NCBI GenBank assembly: GCA_013397935.1
Contig: VZRN01001112.1
Coordinates: 933,931-997,930 of the forward strand
DNA: 64,000 nucleotides
Source of the DNA: Dasyornis broadbenti
Lineage: Eukaryota > Chordata > Aves > Passeriformes > Dasyornithidae
Direction: 5' to 3'
Part shown: in pieces, positions 27,268 through 35,945 of the stretch
Position numbering within the stretch: the stretch's first letter is position 1
How the letters are laid out: each line of letters begins with the position of its first letter
Made by a program: the position numbers and the translations under genes
Notes under the pieces: generated by a model
What the model saw: the letters and a program-made list of their open reading frames with translations, nothing else
What the model was told of the DNA's origin: nothing
The model's database searches: none

Positions 27268-29037
27268 TCAGGCTGACAGGTACTTCCAGGTGCTGACGAA
27301 GGCAGTGGGGATGAGGGAATAAGGCACCGTGGTGATGCTGCTCCAGGTGTCAGACGAGGGGTCATAGCAGTCCAGGGTTTTGCAGCGCTGAGCCCCACAG
27401 TAGCCCCCCACCACGTAGAGCCTGTTACCTGAGGTAACAGCGCGGCAGCTGATGCGCTTGGCGGTGACATCCCCGAACTTGGACCACTGGAAAGTGTCAC
27501 TGTGGAAGCGGTAAGCGGAGCTGGCGGAGAACTCGGTGTCCCCGCCGATGACAATGATGTGGCTGCCCACCACAGCGGCGGCGGTGTAGCGCCAGGGCTG
27601 GGGACAGCTGGTGGGCACTGTCCAACGGTTCTGGCAGGGGTCGAAGCACTGCACCTTGGGCAGCTTGCTCTGGTTGGCGCTGGTGCCCCCAAAAACAAAC
27701 AGCTTCATCTTGGCTCCCACCACGGCGGCGTTGCTCACGCCTTCCCGGAGAGGAGCCACCAGGGACCACTTGTCCAGCTGAGGGTCGTAGTGCTCCACTT
27801 GCTTGAGGGACACAGAGGGAGAGGCTGGGAAGGCCCCGCTCATGGCTGTGTGACCCCCCACCACGTACAGGCAGTGGTCCAGCTCGGCAGAGCCGTGGCC
27901 AAACCGCGCCACCAGCATGGGAGCAGCTTTGGCCCACTCATCGTGGAGGATGTCATAGACCCAGACGTCCCTGGAAGCACCGTTCTCAGAGCCCTTGCCA
28001 CCAGTGATGTAGACCTTGCAGCCAATGGCGCAGGCACTGCACTCCTTGCGGGGGCTGGGGATGTCAGCCCGAGGGATGATCTCGCTGGTTTTATGGTCCA
28101 GCATGTAAATCTTGTCGCACATGAAGGTCTGGCCCCCGAGCAGCAGCAGGTCCTGGCTGACCTTGCGGGGCCTGGCACAGCACCCTGTCACCAGGCCATC
28201 ATTCTGCAGGATCTTCATTTTGCATCGCACAGCGTCGGCCACGATCTCCTCCCCCAGCTTGTGGCTGGTCACCAGCTTCTCACAGGCCACCTGCTTCCGT
28301 AGGTAGGGCTCGGGCAGCAGGGCAAGGCGGACAGAGCGCAGCAGCTCGGGCAGAACTTCGTGGCGTCGGGGCAGATCATAGCGGATCCAGCCTATAACAG
28401 CTTCATAGACCAGCGTCTCATCCTCCACCTCCAGCTCCTCGCTCTCTACCAGCTCCAGCAGCTTGTCTTTGGGCAGTCGGAGGAAGTCTTCGGTCTTGCA
28501 GAGTGAGGTGAAGTTGGCCAATGCCATTCTCCAGGACAGCTCCAGCAGCCGCTCGCAGCAGTGGGCATCAGACAGCAGCAGCATGTTCAAGCAATTCCCA
28601 GGGTACAGATTCTTCTCCAGAAAGTCAGCCGAAGCATCCCGGATATCCTGGAACTGTAGCATGTCCCCGGCCTCCAGCAGGGACTCCGCATTCTCCTCAT
28701 TGATCAGCACCCGGGCTGAGTAGGCGTAATCCAGCAGCAGCTCCAGCACCTCGGGGTGCAGTGAGTCGTGGAAGTTGACTTCGGCATCTCTGCTCTCTTT
28801 CAAGCCCCCGCTGAACATGGCGTTGAAGTAGCGGCTGCAGGCAGCCAGGACGGCGCGGTGGCAGGGGAAGGTCTGGTTCCCCGCCCGCAGCACCACGTCG
28901 GTGAAGAGGTTCTGCTGGCGAAGCAGGTTCAGTTGGGTGAGGAGGCTGTCGGCGTGGCCCGGTTTGTGGAAGAGGTGGATGTTCATGGAGCCGGAGCTCG
29001 AGCGAGATTTCCGGTTCTCGTGGCTGCTGACGGACAT
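27268..29037 (-). CDS. ENC3: ENC-family BTB-BACK-Kelch protein, most likely ENC3 (589 aa, single coding exon)
   Basis: A 589-residue protein, the same length as ENC1. Domains: N-terminal leader MSVSSHENRKSRSSSGSMN typical of the ENC family; BTB about 46-113 (LFTDVVLRAGNQTFPCHRAV); BACK about 148-250; six-bladed Kelch propeller about 296-589, with repeated GG motifs and the family-specific end TVPYSLIPTAFVSTWK. The whole CDS lies in one exon, as in ENC1; an acceptor (CCTCGCAG) ends 15 bases before the ATG, so a 5' UTR exon lies upstream. ENC proteins are CUL3 substrate adaptors and actin-associated neural proteins. It shares stretches with both ENC1 and KLHL25 but departs from each throughout (for example CERLLELSWRMALANFTSL, VTSHKLGEEIVADAVRCK), so I assign the third paralogue. 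Without a tree, KLHL25-like naming remains possible. No frameshift or missing key residue. Confidence 0.85.
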   Translation of the reverse strand: MSVSSHENRKSRSSSGSMNIHLFHKPGHADSLLTQLNLLRQQNLFTDVVLRAGNQTFPCHRAVLAACSRYFNAMFSGGLKESRDAEVNFHDSLHPEVLELLLDYAYSARVLINEENAESLLEAGDMLQFQDIRDASADFLEKNLYPGNCLNMLLLSDAHCCERLLELSWRMALANFTSLCKTEDFLRLPKDKLLELVESEELEVEDETLVYEAVIGWIRYDLPRRHEVLPELLRSVRLALLPEPYLRKQVACEKLVTSHKLGEEIVADAVRCKMKILQNDGLVTGCCARPRKVSQDLLLLGGQTFMCDKIYMLDHKTSEIIPRADIPSPRKECSACAIGCKVYITGGKGSENGASRDVWVYDILHDEWAKAAPMLVARFGHGSAELDHCLYVVGGHTAMSGAFPASPSVSLKQVEHYDPQLDKWSLVAPLREGVSNAAVVGAKMKLFVFGGTSANQSKLPKVQCFDPCQNRWTVPTSCPQPWRYTAAAVVGSHIIVIGGDTEFSASSAYRFHSDTFQWSKFGDVTAKRISCRAVTSGNRLYVVGGYCGAQRCKTLDCYDPSSDTWSSITTVPYSLIPTAFVSTWKYLSA

Positions 29038-30150
29038 AGCGCTGAGGCCGCTCTGCGAGGCAAAACCGGCGAGTCAGCACGGGCAGCGCGGTCACCGGGC
29101 CCGGCACGGCCGAGGCTGCAGAGCCGGGGGCTGCGGCGGGACGGCGGCAGCGGAGAGCAGCCGGCGGCCGGAGCGCGGTACCGGCCGGTAACGGAGCGCG
29201 GTGGGGACGTCCCGCAGCCGCGGGGCACTGACCGGAACGGGGCACGGGGAGCCGCTGCACCAAACGCCGGGGGAGCGCACGGCTCCGCCGCGTCTCACGT
29301 AGTACCGCGGAGCGGGTGATGTGCGCTCCCGGTAATGCCCACGCCCAGCCCGCCCGGCAGTCCCCCACCCGGCTCAGGGGTCGCGGACGCGGTCCCGCAC
29401 CCTGCCCGCGGTCCCCTACCCGGCTCGGCCGTCCCACACCCGGTTCAGAAGTCCCGCACCCGGCTCCGCTGTCCCGTGCCTAGCTCAGCGATTCTGCGCC
29501 CGGCCTCGCGGTCCCGCACCTGGTCCAATTGTCCCAGGCCTCCCCCCGCGGTCTCGCACCTGTCCCCTCTATCCCGTACCCGGTCCCGTACCAGGTCCCG
29601 CACCTGCCCCCGCTATCCCATACCCGGTCCCGCACGGACCTCGCTATCCCGTACCCGGTTCTGTACCCAGTTCCCTACCCGGCCTCGCGGTTCCGCACCT
29701 GGTCCAGTTGTCCCACACCTCCCCCCGCGGTCTCGCACTTGCCCCCGCTATCCCTTACTCGGTCCCATACCAGGTCCCGCACCTTGCCCCGCTATCCCGC
29801 ACCCGGTCCCGCACGGATCTCGCTACCCCGTACCCGGTTCCGCACCCGGTTCCGCACGGTGCCCGCTCCGCTCCNGCCTCGTGGCCGCCCCACGCCGGCC
29901 CCGCCCCCGCCCACCCCACAGCCAATCAGCGGCCCCGGCGCCCTGCGCTGCTCTTTGTGAATGGGAGCCGGGGCCGGCCGTGCGCATGCGCCGCTCAGAG
30001 CCCCCGCCCTGCCCGGGGGCAGCATGGCCGTGTCCCCTCCCCACGTGTGCCGCTGTCCCCCGGTGTCTGCCGGTGCGGCCTCTGCAGCACGGCCCGGGCC
30101 GCGGGCAGCCCCGCCTGGGGCCCTGGGACGGCGGATCTGAGGCTCCCGAG
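29038..30150 (-). promoter_or_regulatory. ENC3: CpG-rich 5' region and probable promoter of ENC3
   Basis: Dense CpG from the ENC3 N-terminal coding region to about 30.1 kb. It contains GC boxes, a CCAAT box in the CCAATCAGCG context at 29922-29931, and an NRF1-type palindrome TGCGCATGCGC at 29981-29991. The coding exon's acceptor is at about 29053, so the first exon should lie in this island. The exact transcription start is not visible. A single unknown base (N) sits at 29875. Confidence 0.55.
29502..29860. repeat. 179-bp tandem duplication inside a C-rich minisatellite
   Basis: Two head-to-tail copies start with GGCCTCGCGG at 29502 and 29681, a period of 179 bases. Both contain the ordered blocks CGCACCTGGTCCA, CCTCCCCCCGCGGTCTCGCA, GTACCAGGTCCCGCACC-like and CGCACGGA-TCGCTA. 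Within each copy there is a shorter degenerate unit of the type GTCCCGCACCCG, which also extends left to about 29340. Long open frames here come from the repeat and are not genes. Confidence 0.8.
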
Positions 30151-31567
30151 CGCGGCGGGGCTTTGCGGACGGAGTCACCCCGCCATAAAGGGCCATAAAC
30201 GGGACAGCCGAGCAGGGATCAGCAGCGCCTGCCCGCGGCCTTTGGATCCCGGCCTGCTGACAAAGGCAGGTCGCGGCCCAACAAACCAGCCTTGCTCAGC
30301 AAATGTTTTCCTGAATGGAGCCCACCTCAGAAATTTGGAACCCAGCCCATCATCTGCACCACCAGCATCGGGGTGCTTTCCTTGCCAAGGCAAGGTACTA
30401 TCATCCTCTCTTAAGAAGCAAGAGCTGAGTTGGGCTGATGGCCACATCTGAAAAGAGGAAAAAAACACCAAGTTTTGGGAGGATTGGGTCTGCCTGAACA
30501 AGGTCTTGTGCTAAAAATGAGCGAGTGCTGCCCTGGAGAGGCAGCAGCAGCCATCACAAGTGTTTAAATACTGTGTGTCAGCAGGGATCAAAACCACCTG
30601 AAGAAACAAATAAAAATTCCAGAAATTCTGAATTACCCCATTTTGATTGATCTCTGCATGCTGCAGCTTTACCAGCTGCAATTTAAAGTCACTTGTTGAG
30701 GAACTGATGAAGCAAATGCACTTAGAGCAGTTTACAGTGGTCTTTCTCTATGTTAAACACATGGTTTAGAGATTTACTGATTTGGCATCAGAGGTTCTGT
30801 GGAGCTTTTTGTTTTGGTTTGGTTTTTTTTTTTTTTAATTGGTAGAGCTACACCTTGTCCTGTGCTGAGCAGTACAGTTAGTCCTGAAGGAATGATTTAA
30901 CAGGGTTAAGAATACAAAACAGATCTGATCTATTATTAAAAACACTAACTACAGGAGCCACCACTGGGTGACAGGACCAGGCAACAGCCAGAGCTGTCCC
31001 TAAGCAGAAGGACCCTGGGTGCTCTCCCTGTTCAGGCACAGGTCTGAGAAAAGTAGAGAAAAAACAAGAGTCTCCTCCAGGTAAGCCCAGCCTACACTGA
31101 GTTGTACCAAAACCTGTCAATCTGGCAGCAAATTCCCAGCACAGCCAGGAAGGCATCCTTAGGGACACTCTGCAGGGTGAAGGTCTAGATAAATACCAAG
31201 GACAGGGCAAAGGATAAAGAATATCCAGACCTTGCTCTGCTCTTTGACCACAGGCAGGACACAGTTCCCCGTGTCCAGGCCAAAAACAACAACAAAAATC
31301 CAAGGTCAAACCTCCGGGAAGCGCAGCATGTGCCGTGCTGGGGGGCAGGGACACGCAGACTAAGCAGAACTGTTTTCAAAGGATGCACTTCCATGGCAGG
31401 CAGGCAGGGGCTGGGAATTATTTCAGCAGGAGGAAGGCTGGTGACACATGTGGAGCTGCAGCTCACACAGCACTAATGCTTTGGAGCTTTCCAGAACCAG
31501 ATAAAGAACTTTTCCCTGCTATCAGAAGGAATAATCACACAAGGCCACCTTCGAAGCATTTGTGTCG
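30151..31567. other. Intergenic DNA between the ENC3 promoter and the PEX11G 3' end
   Basis: No supported exon. The left part is the CpG-island shore; the rest is mixed sequence with poly-T runs (about 30824-30837). Nothing else recognisable. Confidence 0.5.
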
Positions 31568-31573
31568 TTTATT
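31568..31573 (-). terminator. PEX11G: Putative polyadenylation signal of PEX11G
   Basis: AATAAA on the minus strand (TTTATT on plus), about 855 bases downstream of the PEX11G stop codon. A GT-rich stretch (CCTTGTGTGATT) follows on the minus strand. It is the first canonical hexamer I see after the stop. Confidence 0.45.
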
Positions 31574-32427
31574 ATTGGCAACGCCCAGAACTGTAACTGC
31601 AAACCCCATCTCGGCATTGGTTTTGATTGCTCCTTTGAAAGGTGATTAATAAATTTCCTGCCTTTTTTTTTTTTTTTTTTTAAATAAAAAAACGGTCCGT
31701 TGGTAGCTTCCGGAGCCTGGTGGAAGAGCTCCACCCGGTGGCATTCCACAAAGGCACAGCCGGAGCCTCAGCTCTGTGGGAAATCTCAGCTTCCAACATT
31801 TCTCCTTAAAGGAGCAAGGCAGGTTAGGAGGGTTCACACGGCTTCCAGTTGCTATTTCCTTCCCCACTTGCCTCGAAGGAAACAGAGCTGTCACAAACAA
31901 CATCACTGCTCGCTCCTGTCTGAGCTCTGGGCATCAGCTCTGAGCTCAAACCCCAAAACACCTGGAGAGCTCCCAGGACAGGGGTCACTGCCCTGGCTCA
32001 GATGCAGTACCAAGCACCAAGCCCACAGTCTGAACTCACAGGATTCATCCCTTACCAGTTCCCTGTGACAGAACCGTGGCCTTTCGTGCTGATTTTGTGC
32101 TCTGTTAAGTGGCAGAAAACACTGGAAGGTTGCATTTATCTTTTGGGACAGAGGAAGGAAGGATGGAAGCAACTCTTTTACCCTCAGTTTTTCCAGTTGT
32201 AAGAGATACTTGATTTTCAGAGGATTCATCTGAATTATTTCTCTGATGAAGAGCGATAAAAATTGTCAGCTGCAAACAATCCCCTCTGCAACAGGCATCT
32301 TGATTGTAGTCCCAATTATGGGATATGTGGAATGACAATCATCAACCCAGAAAAGTTAAAATACACCCTACCTCACTAAAGGCACTTTTACCATGTGAAA
32401 ACTGGGCTTCTGAAGCTCAGTTATGGC
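31574..32427 (-). other. PEX11G: PEX11G 3' UTR (inferred)
   Basis: Non-coding sequence between the PEX11G stop and the first minus-strand AATAAA. It contains a 22-base T tract followed by A-rich sequence at about 31660-31693. No repeat or gene was recognised. Confidence 0.45.
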
Positions 32428-34282
32428 TTAAGCAGCTTCAGAATTTCCTCTGCTTGATGCCTGGTAGATTCCAATCAGGGAGGAGATGGTTCCCAGGAGC
32501 CCTACTAACCACGGAGGGAACCTTCCTGCCCAGAGGAACCCTGGAGGCAGCCAATGGATTGCGTTGGAGAGATCTGCTGTGTCCATGAGGATGCTCAGAA
32601 TTTCAGCCTTCACCTGGGCTCTCAACTTCTGCTGGCTCTGAGGTGAGGAAGTGCTGCTGGAAGAAAAGGTGGTATTAGTGATAGCCCAGAATGTCATAAT
32701 AATTGTGATGGGTACAAGTGAGAACTGACAGATGTGGGTGAATTACAGGAAAGATGGAGAGAGACTTTGGACAAGGGCTGGAGGGACAGGACAAGGGAGA
32801 AATTATTTCCACTGCCAGAGGGCAGGGATAGATGGGATATTGGGAATTCCCCACTATGAGCGTGGTGAGGCCCTGGCACAGGTTGCCCAGAGCAGCTGTG
32901 GCTGCCCCTGGATCCCTGGCAGTGCCGAAGGCCAGGTTGGACAGGGCTTGGAGCAGCCTGGGATAGTGGAAAGTGTTCCTGCCCATGGCAGAGGGTGGAG
33001 CTGGGTGGGCTTTCAGGCCCCTCCCAACCCAAACGATTCTTGAATTCCATGATGAGCTGTACAGCCACGGAAGGGAATCATACCACTTGTGCTGGCTCAG
33101 TTTTCTTCTTAAATGGAACAAGATTCTCAGGGATCTGAAAAGAACAGAGTTATTTCTCCTACAGCACCAAACAGGAGCGTTTTTTTCCTGTTGCATTAAC
33201 TGCTTCAATGAGCAAGAGCACCCCCTTTGCTTCATCCCGGTGTCAGGGCACTGGGATCATCCCCGCCCCTCCCGTGCCCATCCCGGCCGTACCGCAGGAT
33301 GCCCAGGAGCAGGGCACAGCCCCACAGTGCCGTGCTCCGCGTCCACCACTTTTGGGAGCCGGCGCGGATGATGCCGACATCCGCCGCCCACGCCAGGTGC
33401 TCGCAGGGGTAGTAGAGCTGGTTGGCCACGTTGCAGAGCACCGAAAGCCCCCGCAACAGCGCGTCCTCGCCCTGCGGGGAGCGGAATATGGGGCACGCCC
33501 GCGGCGGGGCCGGGGGTGCTGGCGAGGACCCCCGGACCCGCGCTCACCTCGGGGCCCAGCCCGTAGCTGCAGCTGTGCCGGAGCATGGCCAGGTCGTCGA
33601 AGAGGCGCAGGGCGGTGCGGCAGGAGCTGAGCTGCGCAGAGGCGGCCAGGAGCGCCCCGGGCAGCCCCGCGGGCCCGGGCAGCGCACCCCCCGCCAGCTG
33701 GCAGCCGTAGGACAGCGCCCGGACCTGCGGGGACACGGCCCGGTCAGCGCCCGGCCCGACCAGCGGGACCGGCCCCGGACTCACCGGGTGCAGAGGCCCA
33801 GGGAAGGTGATGCTGGAACCAGGACTGGAGATCTATTTTTCTCTCTTTCTCCTCTCTTTAATCCTCTCTTTTTCTCTCTCTTTCTCTTTTCCTTTCTTTG
33901 ATTCAGCTCTCCCTCTTTAACTTCTTTTCCCTTTACCCAAACCCCGTGGCCCTGTGCTCAAGGACTCCCATACCCATTTCCATCCCAAGCGTGTCCCAAA
34001 CTACCGATAAAATTTTCTGATTGTTTGTGGGCCCTCTGACTTTTGTCGTTCCTTTCCACCAACGAGTGCTTACGAATCTCAGGTGCTTCCTTCCCCTTGA
34101 GGGTGGGTTGTCACAGTAAAATCGGGCCCCGTCTTTCACCGCCCGGTACCGGTGGGCTTAGATCCCCTTCCCGTCACTGTCCGGCCAGTACCGGAGGATT
34201 CAGACCCCTCACTCACCGCCCGGTCGCGGCCCCGGTGCGTCTCCAGTGCGGCCACAAGCCCCCGGAGGGCGCCCGCCGCCAT
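32428..34282 (-). CDS. PEX11G: PEX11G, peroxisomal membrane protein 11 gamma, five coding exons
   Basis: PEX11 gamma helps elongate and divide peroxisomes. Exons on the minus strand: 34217-34282 (MAAGALRGLVAALETHRGRD), 33548-33724, 33293-33471, 33087-33134 and 32428-32656; phases close and the protein is about 232 aa, close to human PEX11G (241). The 33087 donor could instead be at 33084, adding one residue. Diagnostic stretches are AQLSSCRTALRLFDDLAML, NQLYYPCEHLAWAADVG, and the C-terminal DLSNAIHWLP plus WAGRFPPWLVGLLGTISSLI. Two hydrophobic segments are visible, one around WWTRSTALWGCALLLGIL and one near the C-terminus, as expected for a membrane protein with cytosolic ends. A CR1 copy sits in the last intron. 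Exon 1 lies in a CpG-rich promoter. Confidence 0.93.
32757..33052 (+). mobile_element. CR1 LINE 3' fragment in the last PEX11G intron
   Basis: Plus-oriented, so antisense to PEX11G. It carries GAGGGACAGGACAAGGGAGA, GTGAGGCCCTGGCACAGGTT and GGCTGCCCCTGGATCCCTGG, and ends at the AACCCAAACGATTCTTGAATTCC tail region. It fills most of the intron between 32656 and 33087. Confidence 0.93.
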
Positions 34283-34420
34283 GGCAACGCTTCCCGGTGT
34301 GGCGTCACGGTCGGAGCGGGGCACGCCGGGAAGGAGGAGGAGCCATCACCATGGCAACGCGGCCTGGCAGCCCCGCGGCCCAGCTGGGCCTTGCCCCGGG
34401 ATGGTGCCGGCCCGGGAATG
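34217..34420 (-). promoter_or_regulatory. PEX11G: PEX11G promoter and start region with two X-box-like half palindromes
   Basis: CpG-rich DNA around the PEX11G start codon. CCATGGCAAC occurs at 34279-34288, overlapping the start codon, and again at 34349-34358. This is the right half of the RFX X-box (GTTGCCATGGCAAC). Between them lie a CRE-like GGCGTCACGG and two ETS-like CTTCCCGG / CCGGGAAG sites. Promoter function is inferred from composition and position. Confidence 0.45.
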
Positions 34421-34944
34421 GGTCCCGCTGTCCGTCGGCCCTCACGGCCTCCGCATCCCTTCACCGAACTCCTCGTCAGTTCTTTGCTCACCCCAGGTTT
34501 CCCCGTTCTCGGGGGTTCCAGGCCGGCCCCGCCACTTGGATGGTGCTGGGCTCGGCCGGGGTCGATGCAAAGAGACCTCGGAAACCCGCCCTGAGAGGCC
34601 CGTGTGGACGGTGGCCCCGGTTGTGCCCCCACGGTCCTGTGTCCACATGCACAGAGATCCCACATCCCTGTCTTCACCTGGAAGACAGGGGGAGCTTCCC
34701 CTGTTGCACCTTTAGAGACCTTCCAGCCCCTTGCCGCGGGATGGAAGGGGAACATTCTGTGTACAGACAGGGAGAAATTGGGCCCTCTCCATCCTCCTAC
34801 ACCTTTCCATGCCCAGCACGTGGATCCCACCCGCTTCCTCCCAGTGGGTCCAGTGGCTTGGCACAGAGTCACACTCACACTGCTGTTAATTAAAGCTGTT
34901 AGAACTACTGGGGTATTTAGCTTTCTCTTTTTATAGCTGAATAT
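34421..34944. other. Intergenic DNA upstream of PEX11G
   Basis: GC-rich island shore grading into ordinary sequence. Open frames exist on both strands, but none has recognisable homology or consistent splice sites. Confidence 0.45.
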
Positions 34945-35150
34945 CACAGGATCTCAGAATATCCTGAACTGGAAGGGACCTCTGAGGATCATCAAGTCCA
35001 CCCCCTGGCCCTGCACAGACACCCCAACAATCCCACCCTGCGCATCCCTGGGAGTGCTCCTGGAGCTCTGGCAGCCTTGAGGCCAGGACCATCCCCTGGG
35101 GAGCCTGGTCAGTGTCCCAGCACCCTCTAGGGGAAGAACCTTTTGAATAA
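34945..35150 (-). mobile_element. CR1 LINE fragment, second subfamily
   Basis: Reverse-oriented CR1: ATCACAGGATCTCAGAATAT at the tail end, then CTGGAAGGGACCTCTGAGGATC, CCTGGCCCTGCACAGACACC and GGGGAGCCTGGTCAGTGTCC. The consensus differs from the copies at 4429, 23050 and 32757, so it is another CR1 lineage. Confidence 0.88.
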
Positions 35151-35269
35151 ACCAGCCTTTTGAGTAAATCATCATTTCAGTAAATCAATCTGATTTCATA
35201 GAACAGGTTCATAGCACCAAGCAGAGCCACTCCCAGCCAAGCTTTTGCTGTGCAGCCTCTCCAGTCTGG

Positions 35270-35945
35270 GAGCTGGACTCAAGATCCTTGTGGGTCCCTT
35301 CTGTTATAAATAAGATTTAATTCCCATTGGGTCATATGTTTGTTTCACTTTCGGGTTCCAAGAGCTTACGTGTTTTACTGGATTGTTAATTGAAGATTTT
35401 GTTATAATGAATTGCAGTTTTCAAGATTTGGACTACTTAGGTTACTGTATGGGAGGAGGAGTCTTGGGGGAAGAAGAAAAAAGGAGAGGGGGCACTATTG
35501 AATTGCAGGCCACAAAGGAGCTGTGCCGCAAAGATCTTCTGGAAAGAAGATAAGAAAGATCACATCACCGTGCATCTAGATTACATTGCCGACGAGTTTG
35601 GGAACCCCCAGTGAAACGGTTGCTGGGCATGGCCTGCAGACCTCAGCATGATGAACTGAATTATGGACCAATCAGCATGGCGAACTGAATGAACTAAGAG
35701 CCTGGCCCTGGAGCCCTCACGTGTCTTTTTACCATGCTCCTTTGGATTGCTAGGGGGACCCAACTCCACCTGGGAGTTGTCATTTTTAGCTGGTTTGTCC
35801 CTGGCTTCTCCCTGCTATTGCCTGCTTCGACCGATTGTTACTTTTTAAAATAAACGGGTTTTGTTACTTTTTTAAAACCAAGGGCATGTTACTTTTGGCG
35901 GTTTCTTTCACTTCCAACTTGGGATATTCAGTGGTTCTGATTATT
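35270..35945 (+). mobile_element. CR1 3' end split by a solo LTR
   Basis: The left part ends GATCCTTGTGGGTCCCTTC at 35301; the right part resumes CTTCCAACTTGGGATATTC at 35911. Removing the LTR and one copy of the duplicated CTTC restores an uninterrupted CR1 tail. The 5' limit of the CR1 part is uncertain, perhaps near 35250. Confidence 0.82.
35302..35910 (+). mobile_element. Solo LTR of an endogenous retrovirus, 609 bp
   Basis: Begins TGTTATAAAT and ends TTTCTTTCA, so it has the TG...CA ends of an LTR. It is flanked by the 4-base direct repeat CTTC at 35298-35301 and 35911-35914. A polyadenylation signal AATAAA at 35849-35854 near the right end sets plus orientation. No internal retroviral genes or second LTR were seen, which fits recombination between two LTRs. 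The 4-base duplication is the size made by gammaretrovirus-like integrases. I cannot name the family. Confidence 0.8.

Noticed and set aside
27502..28302. 266-codon plus-strand open frame
   Set aside because: Antisense shadow of the ENC3 Kelch region, caused by high GC at third positions.
29335..30451. Plus-strand open frames of 287 and 247 codons
   Set aside because: Pro/Arg/Thr-rich translation of the C-rich tandem repeat and CpG island, crossing an unknown base; no recognisable domain.
31655..31693. T tract plus A-rich stretch as a processed pseudogene tail
   Set aside because: No coding-like sequence or target duplication beside it; it lies in the PEX11G 3' UTR as simple sequence.
34213..34947. 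244-codon minus-strand open frame at the PEX11G promoter
   Set aside because: It overlaps PEX11G exon 1 in a different frame and upstream DNA; no homology.
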